Source: Roseiarcus sp963779095 (GTDB lineage: Bacteria > Pseudomonadota > Alphaproteobacteria > Rhizobiales > Beijerinckiaceae). From it: a stretch of DNA of 64,000 nt. Both the position numbers and the translations under genes were made by a program. The notes beneath the pieces were generated by a model that did not search any database, was not told where the DNA came from, and saw nothing but the letters and a program-made list of their open reading frames with translations. Shown piece by piece: positions 25,405-32,992 of this stretch (positions are counted from its first letter, which is position 1; the number at the start of each line of letters is the position of its first letter). The stretch is taken from contig CAVZWU010000012.1 of the NCBI GenBank assembly GCA_963779095.1, forward strand, positions 62,001 to 126,000, given 5' to 3'.

Positions 25405-27346
25405 GGCGGATATCGATGTGATCGACGCCGACCTTGGCCTGAGCGGCGCGTCCGCCGCGGGTCGCAGTGGCTTCAAGGAACTGGTGGGGCGGGTCAGTCT
25501 CAGCGAAGTCGGCCTGATCCTGTCGATCGATGTGACGCGGCTCGCCCGCAACTGTTCGGACTGGTACCCGCTCTTGGACATCTGTGGCCTGCGCGGCTGC
25601 CTCATTGCCGATCGAGACGGCGTCTACGACCCTGGAAGCGCCAATGGGCGTCTGCTCCTCGGCTTGAAGGGAACGATATCGGAACTCGAACTTCATACCA
25701 TCCGCAGCCGGCTGACCGCAGGCCTGCTCGCTAAGGCCGAGCGTGGCGACCTTGCGCTCTCTCTGCCGATCGGCCTGCTGCGCGACCCGGCCGACGTGGT
25801 GGTCAAAGACCCCGATCTGGCGGTTCAGGGGCGTCTCGAACTTGTGTTCGAGATGTTCCTGAAGTTTCGCACCGTGGCCAAAGTCATGCGGGTCCTCAAC
25901 GAGCGCGGCCTGCATCTCCCTCGCCGCGACCGGCATGGCGATCTGCGCTGGGCGCGCGCAACGATCTCATCGGTGGCGTCGATCCTTAAGAATCCCGCCT
26001 ACGCTGGCGCCTTCGTCTACGGACGGACCCGCATGCGCATGCCGGTTCGTGAAGGCGCATTGAAAGCCAAAGCGCCGCAGCCGCTGGATGAATGGCGGAT
26101 CATCATCAAAGACCGATACCCCGCCTACATTGACTGGCCGACTTATGAAAAGATCGGCGCCATCATCAGAGACAACCGGGCCGAGTACATGCGCATCAAG
26201 ACTCGAGGCGCGCCGCGCGACGGCGAACTTCTCTTGCACGGCATCGCCTGGTGCGCCCGATGCGGGCATAAGATGTTCGTCCGCTACAAGGGCGGAGGCC
26301 AGTACGTATGCAATCACCTGCGCTCCAATGAGGGGCTGCCGACCTGCCAGGAGATGCGAGCAGCGCGGATCGACCAGGCTGTGGCGGACGCCTTCCTGAC
26401 GGCGCTGGCGCCGGCCGAACTCGATGCGTTGTCGAAGGCCCGCCGCGCCCAGCACCAGGTGGACTCCGCGCTTCGCACAGGCGCCGAGCGCGAACTCGAA
26501 AGAAAGCGATATGCCGCCGCTCTGGCGGAGCGTCAGTTCAATCGGGTGGACCCCGATAATCGTCTCGTCGCCGCCGAACTCGAGCGTCGCTGGGAAGCGG
26601 CGTTGACCGAGGTTCGGGCGGCCGAAGAAGCGCTTGCCCACCAGGCCGGTTCCCACCCGGTCGTTCAGATCGGGATAGACAAGGCGCTGCAGGGCAAGGT
26701 TGTCAGCCTCACAGGCCGTCTGCCGCAGATCTGGGCCGACCCGACTACGACCGATGCTCAACGCAAGGCGTTGCTGCGGTGTCTCGTCGACAAAGTCGTG
26801 CTCGACCGCGGCGAACACGACGTCGCCTCGGTCCGGATCGTCTGGCGCGGCGGGGCCGCGACAAATCTAGAGGTTCGGCGGAGGGTCAATGCCGTCGGAA
26901 AGCTTACGCGGGGAATGGAGATGCGCGATCGGGCGCTCGCTCTCGCGCGCGCTGGAATGTACGACGATCAGATCGCCGCCGTCCTCACGAGCGAGGGGCA
27001 TCGCTCCCCAAACAGCGAGGGCGAGGTCCTCCCAATCACGGTCCAGCGAATCCGACATGCCGCCGGGATCCCAATAACGATGCAACGTACCCGATGGACG
27101 CATGACGCGGGCGTGTTGACGGCTCCCGAACTGGCCGCGAAGCTGGGCATCCCGGTGAACTGGCTCTACGTGCAGATCAGGAAAGGAAAGCTCTTGGTGG
27201 ATCGCCAGCCGAGCGGAGCTTACCTCTTCAATGGCGCCGCCACAGTCCTCGATAGCGTACAATCCCTGCGAAACCACAAGATCGATCGCCTCGATCTCAG
27301 AATTTGTCAGCCTCACCAGAGGGGGCATCAACATGCAGGACAGTGA
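25253..27346 (+). CDS. Large serine recombinase
   Basis: GTG 25253 is preceded by a strong GGAGG, giving 697 residues; an upstream in-frame ATG exists. N-terminal resolvase domain with the nucleophile Ser in VVYIRQSTPHQ, then SIDVTRLARN and the long helix region GTISELELHTIRSRL. A recombinase domain follows (KNPAYAGAFVYGRTRM), then a zinc-ribbon (WCARCGHKMF...YVCNHL, CQEM) and a coiled coil (about 400-470). The C-terminal part holds helix-turn-helix segments (LTAPELAAKLGIPVNWLYV), unusual for phage serine integrases and more like IS-type members of this family. It moves its own module, and probably not the whole element, which has a tyrosine integrase. Confidence 0.9.
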   Translation: MKSELIKPTHLTRKAVVYIRQSTPHQVVSNQESLRLQYALRERAHELGWHEADIDVIDADLGLSGASAAGRSGFKELVGRVSLSEVGLILSIDVTRLARNCSDWYPLLDICGLRGCLIADRDGVYDPGSANGRLLLGLKGTISELELHTIRSRLTAGLLAKAERGDLALSLPIGLLRDPADVVVKDPDLAVQGRLELVFEMFLKFRTVAKVMRVLNERGLHLPRRDRHGDLRWARATISSVASILKNPAYAGAFVYGRTRMRMPVREGALKAKAPQPLDEWRIIIKDRYPAYIDWPTYEKIGAIIRDNRAEYMRIKTRGAPRDGELLLHGIAWCARCGHKMFVRYKGGGQYVCNHLRSNEGLPTCQEMRAARIDQAVADAFLTALAPAELDALSKARRAQHQVDSALRTGAERELERKRYAAALAERQFNRVDPDNRLVAAELERRWEAALTEVRAAEEALAHQAGSHPVVQIGIDKALQGKVVSLTGRLPQIWADPTTTDAQRKALLRCLVDKVVLDRGEHDVASVRIVWRGGAATNLEVRRRVNAVGKLTRGMEMRDRALALARAGMYDDQIAAVLTSEGHRSPNSEGEVLPITVQRIRHAAGIPITMQRTRWTHDAGVLTAPELAAKLGIPVNWLYVQIRKGKLLVDRQPSGAYLFNGAATVLDSVQSLRNHKIDRLDLRICQPHQRGHQHAGQ

Positions 27347-27430
27347 TCCAATTGCGCCACGTCGACAGGTCTTCAAGCGACGCGCCTAGAAGACGCTTAT
27401 CGAGGATGGCCCGGTCAAGGCGCATCGGCA

Positions 27431-27853
27431 TCATGAGGCGTCCGCCTCGTTCTCAATCTCGACGCCGCGTGAATGCTCGGCCAAGTACTGCTCGAGACTC
27501 GGCACTTCCCGCGCCACCCTCCGCAGACCAATGCGCTGAAGCGCGCGGCCCAGCCGATCGGTCAACATGCCGTAACTCTCGCTGTCGAAAGGCTCGCCGC
27601 GGACCGCCATCGCCTCGAGGCGCTCGGCCTCGGCGCTCAACATCGATGCGCGGCGGATCAACTGCCGCTGACCCTCGGATAGGCGATCGCGCCCGCCGAG
27701 GTCGGCGGTGATGGCTTCGACCAAATCGCGGAACCGGCGAGCCGTCGCCGATCGGCCATCCGTCATCGGCAGAAGCTTGCTACCATTGGCGAGCTTGCTG
27801 CGAACGGTCAGCGGCCGGCTGGAGACTGGCGGACTATCTGGGGCTAAATCCAT
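27431..27853 (-). CDS. Conserved phage-associated small protein, candidate small terminase
   Basis: 140 residues; pattern NGSKLLPMTDGRSATARRFRDL, LGGRDRLSEGQRQLIRRA, then a helical end with LGRALQRIGLRRV. Short proteins with this GRS-ARR-RD and SEGQ-LIRR arrangement are common next to large terminases in alphaproteobacterial prophages. That position would suit a small terminase or packaging adaptor, though I know of no proof. Before the recombinase insertion it would have stood directly upstream of the large terminase on the same strand. Confidence 0.6.
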   Translation of the reverse strand: MDLAPDSPPVSSRPLTVRSKLANGSKLLPMTDGRSATARRFRDLVEAITADLGGRDRLSEGQRQLIRRASMLSAEAERLEAMAVRGEPFDSESYGMLTDRLGRALQRIGLRRVAREVPSLEQYLAEHSRGVEIENEADAS

Positions 27854-27965
27854 GCCTAAACCTGGTGCCTGCGCCAGCGTTACACTCTACGCACGGCGAT
27901 AACAAGCGCGCTTAATCCCCGTAAACGCCAGCAATTCCGCGAGTTAGACGCCCTGAAGGTCGCGA

Positions 27966-27987
27966 CGTACGGCAAACGTACGGCAAA
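27966..27987 (-). repeat. Internal inverted copy of element 2 arm-type repeat
   Basis: CGTACGGCAAA in tandem (27966-27976, 27977-27987) is the exact reverse complement of the repeat pair at 19902-19923, again with an 11-base period. It sits in the gene-free stretch 27854-28051. It may mark a former element end or a second regulatory site. Confidence 0.5.
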
Positions 27988-28051
27988 AGTGCTTCCGAAA
28001 GCGCCTTTTTCCGAGGGTGCAGCCGGCGGCTGTGGAAGGGGCTGGGGCCAC

Positions 28052-28961
28052 CTAGCGCACATCGATAAGACCGAGTGCCGATGCACCGCCTAGCGCCGGT
28101 TGCTCCGCAAATATGAACGCCGACGTCACCGGCACATGGAGGTCGGGCCGAGCAATCTTGCAGAAGAGGTAAGCCGTCGCATACGTCCGAGTCAGCAAGC
28201 TCAGCGTCATATGAAAGCCTGCCGAGACGTAGATCGGGCCGTTGCTTTCCCAGATTGCTCCGTCCGTGGAGCCGGGGCGGGCGTGAACGAAGCTACAAAG
28301 CTCTTCGTAAAGGGTAGAAATCCAACCACCCTGCTTGAAGAGAGCTCGTTCCTCAGGCTTCACGCATACCCTAGAAAGCCGCGAGCGGAGGTTTAGAAAA
28401 TTGAGGCTCGAACCCGGCTTTCCTTCGGACCACTTCCGGTAGGCGTCGTCTTTGGGGCTTAGCTTTCCCAAAGTCCCCACGCCAATGATATCGATAACGC
28501 TCCGGAGGTTCGATAGTGAAGACCGATAGAAACCGTGGAGCGCGTCGAACACGCTAGCCTGAAAACAATCTGAGGCATCGTACATCGCGTCGGTCAGCTC
28601 GTCCCGATCGTCAGGTTCGAACACCTAAATCCAGTCCGCCCACAGAGTGTACAGCAGTCCTAGTGGTCAAAATCAAACGTAAGAGTCCGGGGCGCCTTCC
28701 GCAATTTCAAGGAGTTCTCCGGCTTGCAAGGGGTTCGAAGCGTTTGATTCTATCCACTAGCTCCGTTCCGTGATGTTCCGAGGTTATCAGGGCCACATGG
28801 TCCGGAAGACGCATTATTCCGTTCCAGACATTTCGTCTGACGAGATCCGATGGGCGAGGCCAGCGCTTTCGCCCCTCGGGAAGCATAAACACACTAGGTG
28901 CAAGCCGAACGCGGCGCGTCCGGAAATCAATTTTGCCGCGCTTCGCCACTGGATTGGCCAT
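28052..28961 (-). pseudogene. Hypothetical protein gene interrupted by a 110-bp insertion
   Basis: Two minus-strand open pieces, 28961-28707 (LPDHVALITSEHHGTELVDR...) and 28624-28052 (DDRDELTDAMYDASDCFQAS..., YEELCSFVHARPG), share the residues FEP at their junction. Removing 118 bases, from one copy of GGTTCGAA to the other (28614-28621 and 28732-28739), joins them in frame to about 263 residues. The second half has the helical character and FVHARPG motif seen in HEPN-like or abortive-infection-associated proteins, but I cannot assign a family. It is probably inactive unless the insert is removed from RNA. Confidence 0.6.
28614..28739. repeat. 8-bp direct repeats flanking a 110-bp insertion
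   Basis: GGTTCGAA at 28614-28621 and again at 28732-28739 bracket 110 bases (28622-28731) that contain stop codons in every frame compatible with the gene. No terminal inverted repeats are obvious. The arrangement looks like a target-site duplication around a miniature element, or a slippage/recombination product. Confidence 0.55.
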
Positions 28962-29097
28962 GATTGTGCCTATGTTCGATCGAGTTCGCTCGGCTGGGTT
29001 AGCATGATCCGGATTGTAGATCGCCGAGCCGCAGCGGCTTTGAACGGCTATTCAGGCGTCGAGGAAGGGTAGGCTCCGGAGTGCCAGTCCGATACAG

Positions 29098-29196
29098 GTT
29101 ACATTGCGTTTGCCTGCGGACCGTGCGGACCGCGCCAGGGTTTGGGAACAAAGGGGGAGGGTGGTCCGCATGGTCCGCTGTCCAGTTCAATGTAAC
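29098..29196. repeat. Nested inverted/direct repeat structure, candidate origin of element 2
   Basis: GTTACATTG (29098-29106) is the perfect inverse of CAATGTAAC (29188-29196). Inside it, TGCGGACCG occurs twice in tandem (29115-29123, 29124-29132). It is mirrored by GGTCCGCA and TGGTCCGC (29163-29170, 29171-29178). The last base abuts the primase stop codon. Four copies of a GCGGACC unit next to a P4-type primase fit primase-recognised iterons; a large hairpin terminator is the alternative. The remaining stretch 28962-29097 shows no gene. Confidence 0.5.
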
Positions 29197-30690
29197 TCAT
29201 ACTTTGTAGGGTTCCCCATAAAAGCGCTGGCATTGCGGGTGTACCCACAGACTTTGATCGGCCATTGCCACGAATTCCTCCGTGCCGTCCGGCGGCTTCC
29301 CGCAGTGTGCGCAGGGGTGCATGAGATCGATTCCGCGGTAGCGGCGTCGCCGCGCCTCTCCGTCGCGCGGGCGTGCGACGCGGATTGACGGGACCGCCGC
29401 GGCGAGAAAGCGGCCGAAGTTCTGTTTGGTCGGCTTCGCGTGGCCGTTGTCTGCGGCCCACAAGCAGTACGCGGCGTAGAGATCATCGATCGTGATCTCC
29501 TTCGCGGCTTCGATCCGGCAGCTCTCTCGCACGAAGGCCGCGACCGGAGAGGCGAGATCGCGCATCGCGATGATGGCTTCCTCGGCCGAGGGAAGGCGGG
29601 TGAAGCGACCGCCGTTGCTTGTCAGGCGCGCGAGCCCGTCGAGCGACTAATTGAGGACCCCGCTCATCTCGGCCCGCAGCGCCGGCTCGAGATCGTGGTC
29701 CTCTTTGCCGAGCCACGACCGCGTCGTCAGCAGCAAGACGATCCGACCGATGATTGCCTCCGAGGCATCGCCGAGCCGCGGCAATTCGTTGCTGACAACG
29801 TGAAGTCGGCAGGGAAGCTTGCCGGTCCACTGGTCACGGTACTTTCGGTTGACGGTCAACGTGTCTTCGCCGCTGATGCTGAGCAAACGCTCGATCACGA
29901 CACTGCTGTCCCGACCGGCGAACCGTGCGTCGCTGATGACGGCCAACGCCGTGCCGATGAGCGGGGCGAGCCCGAATTCGCCGCCGAGGCTGTTGAGAGT
30001 GGGCCCGGCGACGTTCTTGCGGCCGATCAGCTGGGTTAGGATGCGCGCGATTACGCCTTTGCCGCCGCGCGTTGGGCCGATCATGAGGAGGATCTTTTGC
30101 AGATCGGTCCGCCCGCTGATGACGTATCCGAACCACTCGGAGAGTAGGTTGAGCGCGTCGCTTTCGTTTGGCCACAGATCCTCAAGGAACCGAAGCCACC
30201 GGGCCGACGATGGCGCATCGGGCTCGTACGCGAACGGCACGCTGGTCTGGTTGAAGAAGAGAGGCGTATGGGGGAGAAGCCGCCGCGCCTCGACATCAAG
30301 CAGGCCATTTTCCAGGGAGACGACAACCCCCATCGTTCGGTCGTCGAGCCAGCTTGGCTGATCGCGATCGGCGGGCAGAATGGTGATTGCGGCGAGGGCT
30401 TCGAGCAAATCTCCGATCTTGCGCCGTGTCGGCGCCCACGGCGCAAGCGATTTGCCGGAGACAAAGAGCGCAGACTCCGTGAACCGATACAACAGGGACC
30501 TGACGGCCCGATCCTCGGCCTCGATCCATCGCGAGGTGCGCCAGAGCCACCAGCCGCCCCGCCAGTGGCGCAACGTGAGCACGCCATCGCGCTCGCAGGC
30601 TTTCCTGACGAAGGTGTGGGCGACGTCCATCGGCTGCGAGGGCGGCGGGAGAAGTTCTTCCGCGACATCGGAGGCGGGCTGATCCATCAT
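29197..30690 (-). pseudogene. P4/D5-type primase-helicase with one in-frame amber codon
   Basis: Replication protein of satellites and some phages. ATG 30690 overlaps the upstream gene stop (ATGA). D5_N-like region, then superfamily 3 helicase with Walker A IGPTRGGKGVIARIL, Walker B-like ALAVISDARFAG, and sensor NRKYRDQWTGKLPCRLHVVSNE. The frame stops at TAG 29647-29649 right after the family motif GVLN, where relatives read GILNW. Reading continues without shift (SLDGLARL, then SAEEAIIAM) into the normal winged-helix C-terminus (MRDLASPVAAFVRE..., GEPYKV, stop 29197). A single TGG-to-TAG change therefore removes about 150 residues, or the codon is read through. Total length about 497 residues if read through. 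Confidence 0.85.
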
Positions 30691-30911
30691 CTTCGGCCCT
30701 CTGCGCGGGAGGCGAGCCGGTCGCACCGGCCCAAGTTGACGCCGGCGCACCAGGCGTTGCGGCGAGCGAGCGGCCATTGATGAAAGCCGAGCGGATAGCC
30801 GCCGGCCTCGCGCTCGCCGTCAAATTTTCGACTGAAACCGCAGTAATAGCCGTCGCGCCATTCGTCGGGCCAGGCGCGCTTGAGGCGGCGGCGCTCATCG
30901 TCGGCGTTCAT
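30687..30911 (-). CDS. Small Rmf-like protein
   Basis: 74 residues with the spacing A-x-x-GY-x-x-G, YPLG, R-x-x-W-x-x-G (AWPDEWRDGYYCGFS...ARRNAWCAGVNLGR) reminiscent of ribosome modulation factor and the related short CrpP-like proteins. Similarity is to pattern only. It overlaps both neighbours by ATGA (methyltransferase upstream, primase downstream), which makes a real coupled gene likely. Confidence 0.5.
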   Translation of the reverse strand: MNADDERRRLKRAWPDEWRDGYYCGFSRKFDGEREAGGYPLGFHQWPLARRNAWCAGVNLGRCDRLASRAEGRR

Positions 30912-31645
30912 GGTTCAGGCCACCGAGTTGGGCGGCCTCGCCATGAGATGCGCCTGAGTTCGATCGCGCCGGAACGCTCGGCTGGATGGAACAGAAACCA
31001 GGCGAACGGCGCGCCTCCGAAGGCCGTACGCCGGCCTTGCCAGTTTGCGCGGTGCATCATGGGCAGGCGCTCGATTCCGGCCCACACGCGCCGCAGATGG
31101 CGGTCCATGAGGTCGGAGCGGCCGGCGCCCTCGAGCGCCTGAAGCCTGAGAAGCGCGATGAACGGCAGGCCAAGCGAAAGGCCGTGCCGAATGAAGCCGT
31201 CGGCCGATTTGTAGGGTGGATTGCTGATGATGACGGAAACGCCGGCGGGCGGCGCCGATTCCATCTGGAAGTCGATCGGCGTCAGGATTCCGGGGTCCGC
31301 GTCGGGATAGGCGACGAGATCCTGCGCCACGACCGCGTGGCCGGCGGCGCGCAGTTCGCGGACGATCGCGCCGCGGCCGGCGGCGGGTTCCCAGATCGCG
31401 CCACTGTGCCAATCGAGCTCGCCGGTGCGCAGCAATGCGCGGGTGGCGCAGCCGGGCGTCTCATACAAATCATGGCCGCGGTCCTTGAACGGCGCGCGGG
31501 CCGCCGGCCGCCAGCGGGCGGGCGAAACTTGCGATTCGGGTCGGGGAGGATTAGCAAGAAAACTGCTCGGGCCGCCAAGCTGAGCCGTTTTGCGAGGGTC
31601 GCGCGCTGGTTCAGCCGCGGCCCCCGCCGCTCTCGAGGACTCCAT
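30908..31645 (-). CDS. Phage-type DNA adenine methyltransferase-like protein
   Basis: 245 residues. The SAM-binding motif IWEPAAGRGAIVRELR and catalytic motif IISNPPYKSADGF (NPPY) identify an amino-group DNA methyltransferase of the gamma-like order. The YETP-x-x-ATRALL segment before motif I is common in phage and ICE-borne members. No restriction enzyme is nearby, so it may protect the element's DNA or mark it for replication control rather than act in restriction-modification. The start follows the HTH-gene stop directly (TGAATG), so the genes form one operon. Confidence 0.8.
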   Translation of the reverse strand: MESSRAAGAAAEPARDPRKTAQLGGPSSFLANPPRPESQVSPARWRPAARAPFKDRGHDLYETPGCATRALLRTGELDWHSGAIWEPAAGRGAIVRELRAAGHAVVAQDLVAYPDADPGILTPIDFQMESAPPAGVSVIISNPPYKSADGFIRHGLSLGLPFIALLRLQALEGAGRSDLMDRHLRRVWAGIERLPMMHRANWQGRRTAFGGAPFAWFLFHPAERSGAIELRRISWRGRPTRWPEP

Positions 31646-31897
31646 TCACGCCGCAGCCTCGCCGTGTGTCCCGGCTTTGCGCGACTTCCAGGGCTTGAGC
31701 GATTCGATGTAGGCGCGGAGCGCCTCGGCCGTTATTCGCGTGTTCTTGCCGTCTTTGAGGCCATGCAACTGCCCGGACGCGAGCGCCTCGTAGATGCTCG
31801 TTCTGCCTTTGCCCGTGACGAAACACGCCTCGTCAACCGTGAAGAGCACCTTCGCGAGGGGCGGGGCCCGCTCTTGTTTCTCTTGCTTCCTTTTCAC
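31646..31897 (-). CDS. AlpA/excisionase-like helix-turn-helix protein
   Basis: 83 residues; after a Lys/Glu-rich start the MerR/AlpA-type DNA-binding fold reads VLFTVDEACFVTGKGRTSIYEALASGQLHGLKDGKN with TRITAEALRAYIESL. Such proteins in P4-like satellites activate integrase transcription or promote excision. It heads the methyltransferase-primase operon, consistent with a regulator. Confidence 0.82.
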   Translation of the reverse strand: MKRKQEKQERAPPLAKVLFTVDEACFVTGKGRTSIYEALASGQLHGLKDGKNTRITAEALRAYIESLKPWKSRKAGTHGEAAA

Positions 31898-31965
31898 GAC
31901 GTACGTCTCCGCGCTGGTGCGAACGCGGGTGACGCTAGCCGGACGGGCGGCGAGCGATACGGTAA

Positions 31966-32622
31966 TTAGGTGTTGGAATCTAATTGAAACCTGGCGCGCC
32001 AGTTTTCGCCCAGTACCTTGTTGCGCGCTTTGCGCACCGTCGAGACGCTGTGGCCAAAGTGGGCCGCCATCTCCTCGTTTTTCTTGGCCGCCAGCTCCTC
32101 GGGCGGCATTGCACGCATCTTCCGCTCTAGGGCGGGGCTCACGTTGGGCTTCCGCCCGCCGCGGTTAGGCGGGGTGGCTGGCTTAACGAGCGGGGGCATG
32201 CTGCGCGGCAGCGGTTGAAGCAGGCGTTCGAGCGCACCCTTCGAGACGACAAAGCGGAAGAAGGGCGTGTACGGAGGCCATGCGCGGCCGTCCAGGCGCT
32301 TCCACCGTGGGGGGCGGCTCTTGTCCTCCCGCCCGTACGCGTCCCTATAGTGTAGGCGCGGCGCCGACGTGCCCTCGATAAGCCAGTCGGGCCCGAAGTC
32401 CAGCGGCAGCGGCGCGAGCTCAACCCGCGTCGGGTAGTCGACGTCGCCTCGCCCCGGCTCGAACCGGGACTCGCCCACCACCATGAGGCACGGGAGCCGG
32501 CCGTCCAGGACGGCGGCGCAGAGTTCCACCTCGGACAGGCGCTCGCGGGCCACGTGCCAAGGCAGCCATTCGCTCTCCCACGAGGCTTTCGCGTAGCCGG
32601 GAGTGCCTGAGTCCTCGGTCAT
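31966..32622 (-). CDS. Hypothetical protein with C-terminal helix-turn-helix
   Basis: About 218 residues from ATG 32622 (MTEDSGTPGYAKA); an in-frame ATG at 32658 would add 12. The N-terminal two-thirds has WESEWLPWHVARERLS and aromatic-rich beta segments; the C-terminal 45 residues (MAAHFGHSVSTVRKARNKV) look like a helix-turn-helix. It is the element gene nearest the tRNA, 125 bases from it, where immunity or control genes often sit. No family recognised. Confidence 0.6.
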   Translation of the reverse strand: MTEDSGTPGYAKASWESEWLPWHVARERLSEVELCAAVLDGRLPCLMVVGESRFEPGRGDVDYPTRVELAPLPLDFGPDWLIEGTSAPRLHYRDAYGREDKSRPPRWKRLDGRAWPPYTPFFRFVVSKGALERLLQPLPRSMPPLVKPATPPNRGGRKPNVSPALERKMRAMPPEELAAKKNEEMAAHFGHSVSTVRKARNKVLGENWRARFQLDSNT

Positions 32623-32673
32623 GGCAAGAGTATGCCTAAGGCCGCCTACATTCGCCACTGACCGCTATCAGGA

Positions 32674-32693
32674 TTGCCGTATATTTGCCGTAT
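32674..32693 (+). repeat. Phased repeats near right end of element 2 (putative arm sites)
   Basis: TTGCCGTAT at 32674-32682 and 32685-32693, 11 bases apart, resembles the TTTGCCGTACG pair next to the other end (19902-19923) in the same orientation. It lies 46 bases from the right att copy. Confidence 0.5.
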
Positions 32694-32738
32694 GGCGGCT
32701 AAATCAGGTGAGCTATTTCAGCTAAGCGATTGTTTTTA

Positions 32739-32783
32739 TTGGCGCTCCCAAGGGGACTCGAACCCCTGTTTTCGCCGTGAGAG
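32739..32783. repeat. Right attachment-site copy (within intact tRNA-Glu)
   Basis: Forty-five bases shared with 19751-19794, covering the CCA end through the anticodon arm of tRNA-Glu. Because this copy is continuous with the tRNA 5' half, the tRNA stays functional after integration. Confidence 0.9.
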
Positions 32784-32815
32784 GGCGACGTCCTGGGCCG
32801 CTAGACGATGGGAGC
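32740..32815 (-). tRNA. tRNA-Glu (anticodon CTC)
   Basis: On the minus strand the sequence folds as a cloverleaf: acceptor GCTCCCA paired with TGGGAGC, D-arm, anticodon stem CGCC/GGCG with loop CTCTCAC (anticodon CTC), T-arm AGGGG-TTCGAGT-CCCCT, discriminator G and an encoded CCA. 76 bases in total. It reads GAG codons. It is the integration target of both elements. Confidence 0.96.
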
Positions 32816-32840
32816 GATGCTGTTGCGGCGTGGAAACTGG

Positions 32841-32869
32841 CCTATATATCGGCGAGGCGCCTGAGGCAA
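32841..32869 (-). promoter_or_regulatory. Candidate promoter of tRNA-Glu
   Basis: On the minus strand TTGCCT (32869-32864) and TATAGG (32846-32841) are 17 bases apart. This places initiation about 20 bases before the mature tRNA 5' end. Confidence 0.45.
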
Positions 32870-32992
32870 GCGCGGCCGGCCATACAACTTTTCAGCGCCG
32901 CGGGCTCGTGGTTCACGGCGCGTTAAGCTTGTGGCGCGGAACTTGCGTTTCGTAGGGTCGTGATTCGGAGAGAGCGGCGAACGGACCTCGCG

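Larger units (their letters stand above)
24918..27346 (+). mobile_element. Serine-recombinase module inserted into element 2
   Basis: Three plus-strand frames (DUF5372-like, a small helical protein, large serine recombinase) stand in the middle of a minus-strand operon. They separate the large-terminase gene from the small conserved phage protein at 27431. I could not define exact ends: no clear terminal inverted repeat or target duplication was found around 24840-24950 and 27346-27430. The left boundary probably lies within the first 100 bases of the terminase open frame. Confidence 0.5.
19751..32783. mobile_element. Element 2: P4-like satellite or degraded prophage with recombinase insertion
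   Basis: About 13 kb bounded by the att copies at 19751 and 32739. A plus-strand integrase and FRG-domain gene lie at the left. The rest is mainly minus strand: unknown protein, large terminase, small conserved phage protein, broken unknown gene, P4/D5-type primase, small Rmf-like protein, methyltransferase, AlpA-like HTH protein and a second HTH-tailed protein next to the tRNA. A serine recombinase module (about 24.9-27.35 kb) interrupts the terminase region. There are no portal, capsid, tail or lysis genes. Primase, AlpA-type regulator and tRNA integrase together are typical of P4-like satellites. The broken primase and gene at 28052 suggest decay. Confidence 0.75.

Noticed and set aside
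30296..30898. 200-residue minus-strand frame overlapping primase and the Rmf-like gene
   Set aside because: Out-of-frame shadow of the primase gene, whose helicase motifs are clear.
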